Part shown: one piece after another, positions 45,304-52,229 of the stretch
How the letters are laid out: each line of letters starts with the position of its first letter
Numbering within the stretch: the stretch's first letter is position 1
Source of the DNA: Pseudacidovorax intermedius
GTDB lineage: Bacteria > Pseudomonadota > Gammaproteobacteria > Burkholderiales > Burkholderiaceae_C
Assembly: GCF_001476815.1 (NCBI RefSeq)
Contig: NZ_LDSL01000130.1
Span: 1 to 64,000 of the forward strand
Length of the DNA: 64,000 bases
Reading direction: 5' to 3'
The notes under the pieces: model-generated
The model's input: only the letters and a program-made list of their open reading frames with translations
Database searches by the model: none
What the model was told of the DNA's origin: nothing
Position numbers and translations under genes: made by a program

Positions 45304-45822
45304 ATGAGCAACAGCAGCCAGAAGTTCATCGCGCGCAACCGCGCGCCCCGCGTGCAGATCGAGTACGACGTGGAAATCTACGGGTCCGAGAAGAAGGTCG
45401 AGTTGCCCTTCGTGATGGGCGTGCTCGCCGACCTCTCCGGCAAGCCGGTCGAGCCGCTGCCCGCCGTCGGCGAGCGCAAGTTCCTCGACATCGACATCGA
45501 CAACTTCGACGAGCGCATGAAGGCCATCCAGCCGCGCGTGGCCTTCTCGGTCCCCAACACGCTGACGGGCGAAGGTCAACTGATGGTCGACATCAGCTTC
45601 GACAGCATCGAGGACTTTTCGCCGGCCGCCGTGGCGCGCCAGGTCGAACCGCTGCGCCGCCTGCTGGAGGCCCGTACCCAGCTGGCCAATCTGCAGACCT
45701 ACATGGACGGCAAGGCCGGCGCCGAAAGCCTGATCAACCAGCTGATGCAGGACCCGGCGCTGCTCAAGGCCCTGGTGGCCGCGCCCAAGCGCACCGAGGC
45801 CGAACCCGCCGCCGAGCGTTGA
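45304..45822 (+). CDS. tssB: T6SS contractile sheath small subunit TssB
   Basis: A 172-residue protein that with TssC forms the contractile sheath. It has the conserved opening SSQKFIARNRAPRVQIEYDV, the LPFVMGVLADLSG stretch and RKFLDIDIDNFDERM, all diagnostic for TssB (VipA/ImpB). Ribosome site AAGGGAG precedes ATG 45304. tssC follows after 55 bases, and the two proteins must be made in equal amounts. The length equals the family norm. The C-terminal tail, rich in Glu/Ala, is variable in the family. Confidence 0.97.
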   Translation: MSNSSQKFIARNRAPRVQIEYDVEIYGSEKKVELPFVMGVLADLSGKPVEPLPAVGERKFLDIDIDNFDERMKAIQPRVAFSVPNTLTGEGQLMVDISFDSIEDFSPAAVARQVEPLRRLLEARTQLANLQTYMDGKAGAESLINQLMQDPALLKALVAAPKRTEAEPAAER

Positions 45823-45877
45823 GCCACCGCCCGTTTTCCACACCTTCGCCAAGAACCCTCAGGGAGAACCCATCGCC

Positions 45878-47377
45878 ATGAGTACCGCCACCCTCGAATC
45901 CCCCGCCGGCACGCGCGAGCTGCTGGCCGACCCGAACGAATTCGCCTCGCTGCTGGACCGCGAATTCAAGCCCAAGACCGACGAGGCCCGCGAGGCCGTC
46001 GAAGCCGCCGTCCGCACGCTGGCCGAGCAGGCGCTGGTCAACGCCGTCACCATCTCCGACGATGCCTACAGCAGCATCGAGGCCGTCATCGCCGAGATCG
46101 ACCGCAAGCTGTCCGAGCAGATCAACCTGGTGCTGCACAAGGAGGAGTTCCAGAAGCTGGAGTCGGCCTGGCGCGGCATGCACCACCTGGTCTCCAACAC
46201 CGAAACCGACGAGAAGCTGAAGATCCGCTTCCTCGACATCTCCAAGGACGAGGTGCGGCGCACGCTGCGGCGCCACAAGGGCGTGGCCTGGGACCAAAGC
46301 CCCATCTTCAAGCGCGTGTACGAAGAGGAATACGGCCAGCTGGGCGGCGAGCCCTACGGCTGCCTGGTGGCCGACTACTACTTCGACCACACGCCGCCGG
46401 ACGTCGAACTGCTGAGCGCCATGGCCAAGGTGTCGGCCGCAGCGCACACGCCCTTCATCGCCGGCGCCTCGCCCTCGCTGCTGGGCATGGAGTCGTGGCA
46501 GGAGCTGGCCAATCCGCGCGACCTGGCCAAGATCACGTCGAACCTGGAGCATGCGCCCTGGAACTCGCTGCGCGACACCGAGGACTCGCGCTACGTCGGC
46601 CTGGCCATGCCGCGCTTCCTGGCGCGCCTGCCCTACGGCGCCAAGACCAACCCCGTCGATGAGTTCGATTTCGAGGAAGAGACCGACGGTGCCGATCACC
46701 GCCACTACGTGTGGAGCAATGCGGCCTATGCCATGGCCGTCAACATCAACCGCAGCTTCAAGCTCTACGGCTGGTGCACCATGATCCGCGGCGTGGAGTC
46801 GGGCGGCACCGTGCAGAACCTGCCCTGCCACACCTTCCCCACGGACGACGGCGGCATCGACATGAAGTGCCCGACCGAGATCGCCATCTCCGACCGGCGC
46901 GAGGCCGAACTGGCCAAGGCCGGCCTGATCCCGCTGGTGCACCGCAAGAACACCGACCACGCGGCCTTCATCGGCGCGCAGTCGCTGCAGCGGCCGCAGG
47001 AGTACCACGACCCCGATGCGACGGCCAACGCGAACCTGTCGGCGCGCCTGCCGTACCTGTTCGCGACCACGCGCTTCGCGCATTACCTCAAGTGCATCGT
47101 GCGCGACAAGATCGGCACCTTCAAGGAGCGCGACGACATGCAGCGCTGGCTGAACGGCTGGATCATGAATTACGTCGACGCCGACCCGTCCAACTCCTCG
47201 CAGGACACCAAGGCCCGCCGACCCCTGGCTGCTGCCGAGGTGGTGGTTGAGGAGCTGGAGGGCAACCCCGGCTACTACAACGCCAAGTTCTTCCTGCGGC
47301 CGCACTTCCAGCTGGAGGGGCTGACGGTGTCGCTGCGGCTGGTGGCGAAGCTGCCGTCACTGCGCGAGGCCGGCTGA
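45878..47377 (+). CDS. tssC: T6SS contractile sheath large subunit TssC
   Basis: A 499-residue sheath protein (VipB/ImpC). Landmarks: LNKEEFQKLESAWRG-type segment (VLHKEEFQKLESAWRGM), GEPYGCLVADYYFDH, PFIAGASPSLLGMESW, WNSLRDTEDSRYVGLAMPRF and, near the end, NPGYYNAKFFLRPHFQLEGL. The N-terminal helix that ClpV pulls on is inside the first 40 residues. It has an AGGGAGAACCC ribosome site. Partner TssB lies just upstream; hcp is next after a 69-base gap that carries a hairpin. A normal, complete member of the family. Confidence 0.97.
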   Translation: MSTATLESPAGTRELLADPNEFASLLDREFKPKTDEAREAVEAAVRTLAEQALVNAVTISDDAYSSIEAVIAEIDRKLSEQINLVLHKEEFQKLESAWRGMHHLVSNTETDEKLKIRFLDISKDEVRRTLRRHKGVAWDQSPIFKRVYEEEYGQLGGEPYGCLVADYYFDHTPPDVELLSAMAKVSAAAHTPFIAGASPSLLGMESWQELANPRDLAKITSNLEHAPWNSLRDTEDSRYVGLAMPRFLARLPYGAKTNPVDEFDFEEETDGADHRHYVWSNAAYAMAVNINRSFKLYGWCTMIRGVESGGTVQNLPCHTFPTDDGGIDMKCPTEIAISDRREAELAKAGLIPLVHRKNTDHAAFIGAQSLQRPQEYHDPDATANANLSARLPYLFATTRFAHYLKCIVRDKIGTFKERDDMQRWLNGWIMNYVDADPSNSSQDTKARRPLAAAEVVVEELEGNPGYYNAKFFLRPHFQLEGLTVSLRLVAKLPSLREAG

Positions 47378-47420
47378 GCACGCGCGCTTTCCCTTTCGTC
47401 GTCTTTCGTTTTTCACAACA

Positions 47421-47434
47421 GGGCGAAATCGCCC
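47421..47434 (+). other. Short hairpin directly before the hcp ribosome site
   Basis: GGGCG-AAAT-CGCCC forms a 5-bp GC stem with a 4-base loop, ending two bases or so before the AGGGAG ribosome site of hcp. It could protect the 5' end of a processed hcp transcript. It is short and could arise by chance in GC-rich DNA. Confidence 0.5.
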
Positions 47435-47446
47435 AGGGAGTAAACC

Positions 47447-47932
47447 ATGTCTCAGGACATCTTTCTGAAGATCAACGGCATCGAAGGCGAGGCCCTCGAC
47501 GCCGACCACAAGAACGAGATCGAGGTGCTCGCCTTCGAATGGAAGGTGATGCAGGAATCGATGATGCATTCGGGCTCCGGCGGTGGTGCAGGCAAGGCCA
47601 CGGTCGAAGACCTGGAGTTCACGCACTATGTCGACCGCGCCAGTCCCAACCTCATGAAGTACTGCCTGACCGGCAAGCACGTGCCCGAGGCCAAACTGGT
47701 AGTTCGCAAGGCGGGCGGCAGTCCGCTCGAGTACCTGAAGTTCACCTTCACCGACGTGATCATCACGAGCGTGCAGCCCCACGGCTCCAACACGGACGAC
47801 CTGCGCGTGCGCGAGCGCGTTGGCCTGTCCTTCACCAAGGTGAAGCAGGAGTACGCCGTGCAGAACGCGCAGGGTGGCAGCGGCGGCGCTGTTACCGCGG
47901 GCTATGACATCAAGGCCAACAAGGAAATGTAA
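47447..47932 (+). CDS. hcp: T6SS inner tube protein Hcp
   Basis: A 161-residue protein that forms hexameric rings stacked into the secreted tube inside the sheath. Typical stretches: MSQDIFLKINGIEGEALD, IEVLAFEWKVMQESMMHSG, TVEDLEFTHYVDRASPNLMK and KLVVRKAGGSPLEYLKFTF. Length is normal. The ribosome site AGGGAG stands before ATG 47447. Hairpins lie just upstream (47421-47434) and just downstream (47946-47970), fitting a stable, abundant message for a protein needed in large amounts. tssJ follows after 113 bases. Confidence 0.97.
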   Translation: MSQDIFLKINGIEGEALDADHKNEIEVLAFEWKVMQESMMHSGSGGGAGKATVEDLEFTHYVDRASPNLMKYCLTGKHVPEAKLVVRKAGGSPLEYLKFTFTDVIITSVQPHGSNTDDLRVRERVGLSFTKVKQEYAVQNAQGGSGGAVTAGYDIKANKEM

Positions 47933-47945
47933 GGCCCGGAGAACG

Positions 47946-47970
47946 GCGCCGCCACGGCACGTGGCGGCGC
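47946..47970 (+). terminator. Strong hairpin after hcp (attenuator or RNA-stabilising, no T-run)
   Basis: GCGCCGCCAC (47946-47955) pairs perfectly with GTGGCGGCGC (47961-47970) with a 5-base loop GGCAC. No T-run follows, so full intrinsic termination is unlikely. It lies 13 bases after the hcp stop, where a processing or partial-termination element would raise hcp over the downstream genes. Confidence 0.75.
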
Positions 47971-48045
47971 TGCCGCGGTCCTGGGCGGTGGGGATGCTGC
48001 ATCTCCTGCGCCTGGGGCCGTCTCGTAGACAGCAATGGGTATCAC

Positions 48046-48576
48046 ATGCTCGCATTTCCTGCGTTCTTCCTTTTGCGCGCGCGCCTGCTGGGCGGCGCAC
48101 TTCTTCTGGCCTTGGCCGGTACGGCCACTGCCCAGTTCGCCCATGCCCGCGAACAGACCCGCCTCGAGCTGCGCATCGCTGCGGCGGACGACGTCAACCA
48201 GGACGAGAAAGGGCAGGGCGCGCCCATTGCCGTGCGCATCTACGAACTCAAGTCGGAGGGCACTTTTCAGTCCACCGACTATTTCTCGCTGCAGAAGAAC
48301 GACAAGGCCGTGCTCGGGGACGACCTGCTGGTGCGCGACGAATTCGTGATGCGCCCTGGCGAGGTGCGTGTGGTGCGCCGCTGGTCGCACCCGGACGTCG
48401 CCGCCATCGGCGTGATCGCGGGCTACAAGAACCTGGCGCAGTCCGACTGGCGAGCCGTCCAGAAGATCGACCCGGCCCCCGAAGCCGCGTGGTATCGGGC
48501 CGTGCTGCCCGCCAACAAGGCCAAGCTGCAGATCCAGTTGCAGGCCCGCGGCATCCGCATCGTTCCGCTGGACTAG
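48046..48576 (+). CDS. tssJ: TssJ-family T6SS protein lacking the lipobox cysteine
   Basis: A 176-residue protein. TssJ is normally an outer-membrane lipoprotein that binds TssM in the periplasm. The body fits TssJ: TRLELRIAAADDVNQDEKGQ, PIAVRIYELKSEGTF, STDYFSLQKNDKAVLGDDL and REFVMRPGE-like RDEFVMRPGEVRVV. The N-terminus is a signal peptide (LLGGALLLALAGTATA) that ends in a peptidase-I-type AxA site. There is no cysteine in the whole protein, so it cannot be lipidated in the usual way. Other frames in the first 100 bases give no lipobox either. It sits in the usual place before tssK. Either the anchor is lost and replaced, or a second TssJ exists elsewhere. Confidence 0.88.
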   Translation: MLAFPAFFLLRARLLGGALLLALAGTATAQFAHAREQTRLELRIAAADDVNQDEKGQGAPIAVRIYELKSEGTFQSTDYFSLQKNDKAVLGDDLLVRDEFVMRPGEVRVVRRWSHPDVAAIGVIAGYKNLAQSDWRAVQKIDPAPEAAWYRAVLPANKAKLQIQLQARGIRIVPLD

Positions 48577-48606
48577 CGGCTCCCCCAAAGTTTCACGGAT
48601 GTCCCG

Positions 48607-49962
48607 ATGAGTTGGTACAACAAGGTCGCATGGAGCGAAGGCCTGTTTCTTCGCCCCCAGCTGTTTCAGCAGCAGGAGCGTTACCTCGAGCATGTGGCGC
48701 ACCGCCGCGCGGCGACGCTGACTGCATTCTTCTGGGGCTTCAGCCATTTCGCCATCGACAGCGAATCGCTGGCGCTGGGCAAAGTGGTGCTCGCGGGCGC
48801 GAGTGGCGTCTTTGCGGATGGCACGCCGTTCGAGACACCGGCGCATGCGCCGCTGCCACCGCCCCTGACCATCCGGCCTGAGCACCTCGAGCAGGTCATT
48901 CATCTGGCCGTTCCCATCCGCATGCCCAATGGCGAGGAGACGGCATTCGAGGACCCAGGCAACGCGGGGACGTCGCTCGCTCGCTTCGCGGTCTTCGACA
49001 CCGAACTGCGTGATTCCAATTCCTTCGGCCAGGGCCCGAAGACGGTCCAGCTTTCGCATCTCCGGCTGCGCCTGCTGCCCGAGCGCGAACTTACCGAAGG
49101 CTGGATCGGCCTGCCGCTCGCCCGTGTCACGCAGATCCGCTCGGACGGCAGCATCGCGCTCGATCCCGACCTCATTCCGCCGGTGACGGGCTACGGCGCC
49201 AGCGGCCTGCTGACCGACTGGATCGTTCACCTGCATGGACTGTGCCGGCTGCGCGCGCAATCGCTGGCCCACCGTTTGACGGCCAGCGATGGCAAGGCGT
49301 CGCAGGCGGCCGAGGTTTCCGACTTCCTGCTGTTGCAGATCCTCAACCGCTACGAGCCGCTGCTGGAGCACTGGACGCTGGTGCGCGAAACCGCGCCGGA
49401 GCAGATTCACACCGCGCTGCGGATGATGAGCGGCGAGCTGTCGACCTATGTGCGTGGCGCGACGCGCCGGCCGGCCGTACTGCCGTCGTATGCGCATCTG
49501 CAGCCCTATGCGTCGTTCCGCCACCTCATTTCGGACCTGCAGTCGCAGCTCAACGATGTGCTGGTGCGCAGCGCGCAGAGCATCGCGCTGGAGCCGCGGC
49601 CCAACGGCGTGCGGGTGGCGAGCATCGAGCCGACGCAGTTGAAGGAATACGCGGCCCTGGTCCTCGCCGTGGCGGCGCACCTGCCCGCCGACCAGTTGGC
49701 CGCGCAGTTCGCGGCGCGCTGCAAGGTCGGGCCGAGCGACCGGCTGACCGAGTTGCTGCGCTCGCATCTGCCGGGTATCGCGTTGCAGGGCTTGCCCGTT
49801 GCGCCGCGCCAGATCCCGTTCAACGCGGGATTCGTCTACTTCCAACTCGACGGCAGAGGACCTTTGTGGGACCAGTTGCTCAAGTCGGGCGGCCTGGCGC
49901 TGCACCTGGCGGGTGAGTTCCCTGGGCTGCAGCTCGAGTTGTGGGGCGTTCGGGAGCGTTGA
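48607..49962 (+). CDS. tssK: T6SS baseplate protein TssK
   Basis: A 451-residue baseplate component that links the baseplate to the TssJLM membrane complex. The start MSWYNKVAWSEGLFLRPQLF is a hallmark, followed by QQERYLEHVAHRR and, near the C-terminus, IPFNAGFVYFQLDGRGPLW. Length is normal. It starts 30 bases after tssJ and is followed after 49 bases by the beta-helix gene, which is inserted between tssK and tssL. Confidence 0.96.
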   Translation: MSWYNKVAWSEGLFLRPQLFQQQERYLEHVAHRRAATLTAFFWGFSHFAIDSESLALGKVVLAGASGVFADGTPFETPAHAPLPPPLTIRPEHLEQVIHLAVPIRMPNGEETAFEDPGNAGTSLARFAVFDTELRDSNSFGQGPKTVQLSHLRLRLLPERELTEGWIGLPLARVTQIRSDGSIALDPDLIPPVTGYGASGLLTDWIVHLHGLCRLRAQSLAHRLTASDGKASQAAEVSDFLLLQILNRYEPLLEHWTLVRETAPEQIHTALRMMSGELSTYVRGATRRPAVLPSYAHLQPYASFRHLISDLQSQLNDVLVRSAQSIALEPRPNGVRVASIEPTQLKEYAALVLAVAAHLPADQLAAQFAARCKVGPSDRLTELLRSHLPGIALQGLPVAPRQIPFNAGFVYFQLDGRGPLWDQLLKSGGLALHLAGEFPGLQLELWGVRER

Positions 49963-50011
49963 TGGTCCGGCACCACGCTCCTCACGCCCGGTCGCAGCGC
50001 GGAGGCGGCGC

Positions 50012-50665
50012 ATGAGCACGCCCATCACGGCCATGGCCAAGGAATATGCCGTGCTGTCTGCCGGCGGCGGCGGCATCACCGTGGCTGGTGCCGACATGAC
50101 GCCCGGCATGTTCTCCGGCATCGCCTGGAGCGACATCAGCTTCGTCGACTGCGTCTTCGGGGGCGACGGCAATGTGGCCCTCGCGGCCATGAGCGGCTGC
50201 AAATTCATGAACTGCCGCTTCACCGGCCCGGACCACGATTTCGGCGTCATGACGGCGGTGAAGTTCATGGACTGCAGCAGCCAGGGCCGTTCGGTCTTCT
50301 GCGGCCGCGACGGCAGCAGCGATGTCCTGTTCCAGAACTGCAGTTTCAACGGCGGCTCAGCGGCACCGCAGTCTTTCCGCGGCATCGGCTGCACCGGCGA
50401 AGTCGTCTTTCGCAACTGCACAGGCAGCGGCGAGGTGCTGGTCGGAGGGACGGCCATGTCGCTGGAAGGCTGCCGCTTCTCGGACATGAGCTTCGCCATA
50501 GGTCGTCGGGCAGGGCGCGGGGCCCCGCTGGCGGCGACGCTGGTGATCGACGGCTGCCAAGGCAGCGGGCTCTGGCGAATGGTCGAGGGCCGCATGAAGA
50601 CCAGCCACATCCGCAACAGCCGTTTCGGTCGGATCGTCAATGACGGCTCCGAATGCGCTGCATGA
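50012..50665 (+). CDS. Cys-rich pentapeptide/right-handed beta-helix-like protein inside the T6SS cluster
   Basis: A 217-residue protein of no core T6SS family. It is built of short irregular repeats with a recurring aromatic-x-(D/N)-C-x-F pattern: SFVDCVF, KFMNCRF, KFMDCSS, LFQNCSF, VFRNCTG, LEGCRFSDMSF, LVIDGC. Eleven cysteines are present. This looks like a small beta-helix or pentapeptide-repeat-like solenoid. It has no signal peptide or membrane helix. ATG 50012 has a strong GGAGG site. It lies between tssK and tssL in the same direction and is likely co-expressed. Pentapeptide-repeat accessory proteins (TagAB type) are known in some Burkholderia T6SS clusters; whether this is one of them is inference. 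It could be a structural accessory, a regulator or a secreted cargo. Confidence 0.8.
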   Translation: MSTPITAMAKEYAVLSAGGGGITVAGADMTPGMFSGIAWSDISFVDCVFGGDGNVALAAMSGCKFMNCRFTGPDHDFGVMTAVKFMDCSSQGRSVFCGRDGSSDVLFQNCSFNGGSAAPQSFRGIGCTGEVVFRNCTGSGEVLVGGTAMSLEGCRFSDMSFAIGRRAGRGAPLAATLVIDGCQGSGLWRMVEGRMKTSHIRNSRFGRIVNDGSECAA

Positions 50666-50724
50666 CCCTCGAGTTGTCGGGCCGGCACTGTAGCGCGCTC
50701 CTTTCTTCCGTTGATCCGTGATTT

Positions 50725-52212
50725 ATGCAATCGAACGATTCCTTTCCAGAGACTGATGACGTTCGGCATGCCGAGACAGACAGCGACGGTGCTGCGCCGG
50801 GCCGAGGCAAGGAACCGGGCCGCGCGTCCGACGCCTTCGTCGGCTTCGAGCCGGGGCCCGTGCCTGCCGAGCGTCTGCATGCCGTGCGCTCCGCGCCCAA
50901 CCCGCTGCTGGAAGCCGCGCAGCCGCTGCTTCGCATGCTCACGGACATGCCCGAGACGCTCGAGCCTGAAGGCGTGGACCTTCTGCGCAAGCTGCTGGAG
51001 CGCGAGGTGGCAAGCTTTCAGGCGCTGTGCAGCGATGCGCGCATCCGGCACGAGCATGCGGTGGCGGCGAGCTATGCGCTCTGTACGGCGCTGGACGAAG
51101 CGGCCAGCAGCACAGCCTGGGGCGGTGCCGTGACGAGCCACGCCGGCGTATGGGCCGCAGACCCCCTGGCCGACCAGTTCCATGGCGACACCAAGGGCGG
51201 CGACAAGTTCTTCCTGCTCATCGGCCGGCTGGCGGCGAGTCCGCAGGACCATGCCGATCTGCTCGAACTCATGTACCAGTTGCTCGGACTGGGTTTCGAA
51301 GGCCGCTTCAGCACGCCCGGCAACGGGCCGCGGCAGCTGGAGACCATCCGCCAGCGGCTGTACAGCCAGCTGACGGCGACCCGCGGCGAAGTGCCTCAGG
51401 CGCTGTCCCCGCACTGGCGTGGCGAGGCTGCCGGCCAGCTTGGCCTTCTGCGCCGGATTCCCGTCTGGCTCACGGCCATGGCAGCCTGTGCAGCGGCCAT
51501 GGGGCTTTTCGCGTGGTACCGCTACCAGCTGGAGCACCGCATCCAGGCGGTCGAGCAGCGCATCTCGTCCGTGCGCGTGGCCGAGGGGGAGGCCGCCGCG
51601 CAGCCGGGGGTGCCGGCCGTGGCGCCGCTGCGGCTGCGGCAGCTTCTGGCTTCGGAGATCACCGCGGGCCTCGTCAGCGTCCAGGAGGAGCGCAACCACA
51701 GTGCCGTGAGCTTCGCCGGCGACGGCATGTTCATGCCCGGCCGGGCCCTGCTGACGGCGCAGATCCAGCCGGTGTTGAACAAGGTCGCCGACGAGATCCG
51801 GCGCGTGCCCGGCACGGTGCAGATCATCGGCCACACGGACAGCGTGCCGATCCGCACCTCCGAATTCGCCAGCAACCAGGTGCTCAGCGAGCGGCGCGCA
51901 CAGGCGGTGGCCGCGCTGTTCAAGCAGCGCGGCGTCGAGTCCGCCCGCATCCGCGTCGAGGGCCGTGGCGACAGCCAGCCTGTGGCGGACAACGCCACGC
52001 CTTCGGGCCGGGCCAAGAACCGCCGGGTCGACATCGTGGTGGATGAAGTGCGGGTGCCGACGGCGACGGCGCCCGCCACCGACGCAGCGCGGACGCCAGT
52101 ATCCGCCGCATCGGTCACTACGAAGACGCCTGCGTCGGGTTCCACGGTGCGTACGACCGGCCCGGTGCCGGGCAGTGCCGCAGGGCTGGCACCCGCGGCG
52201 GTCCCGCGCTGA
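50725..52212 (+). CDS. tssL: T6SS membrane protein TssL with C-terminal OmpA-like domain
   Basis: A 495-residue inner-membrane protein. About 60-240 are the DotU/IcmH cytoplasmic domain (RHEHAVAASYALCTALDEAA, FFLLIGRLAAS). One membrane helix is at about 250-270 (PVWLTAMAACAAAMGLFAW). The periplasmic OmpA-like domain follows (VQIIGHTDSVPIRTSEFAS, LSERRAQAV, SGRAKNRRVDIVV), with the Asp and Arg that hold peptidoglycan diaminopimelate. This is the evolved TssL type that anchors the system to the cell wall itself. A Thr/Ala/Pro-rich tail of about 50 residues ends the protein. The ribosome site before ATG 50725 is weak. Partner TssM follows after 17 bases. Confidence 0.94.
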   Translation: MQSNDSFPETDDVRHAETDSDGAAPGRGKEPGRASDAFVGFEPGPVPAERLHAVRSAPNPLLEAAQPLLRMLTDMPETLEPEGVDLLRKLLEREVASFQALCSDARIRHEHAVAASYALCTALDEAASSTAWGGAVTSHAGVWAADPLADQFHGDTKGGDKFFLLIGRLAASPQDHADLLELMYQLLGLGFEGRFSTPGNGPRQLETIRQRLYSQLTATRGEVPQALSPHWRGEAAGQLGLLRRIPVWLTAMAACAAAMGLFAWYRYQLEHRIQAVEQRISSVRVAEGEAAAQPGVPAVAPLRLRQLLASEITAGLVSVQEERNHSAVSFAGDGMFMPGRALLTAQIQPVLNKVADEIRRVPGTVQIIGHTDSVPIRTSEFASNQVLSERRAQAVAALFKQRGVESARIRVEGRGDSQPVADNATPSGRAKNRRVDIVVDEVRVPTATAPATDAARTPVSAASVTTKTPASGSTVRTTGPVPGSAAGLAPAAVPR

Positions 52213-52229
52213 AAAAGACATCCACATCC

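Noticed and set aside
48035-48349. An alternative frame at the tssJ start containing cysteines
   Set aside because: It has no hydrophobic signal followed by L-x-x-C and soon becomes Arg/Ser-rich; it does not rescue a lipobox.
47902-52227. A minus-strand open frame of 1441 codons running under tssJ-tssL
   Set aside because: High-GC shadow frame opposite well-supported T6SS genes; composition is Arg/His/Gln-rich with no recognisable domain.
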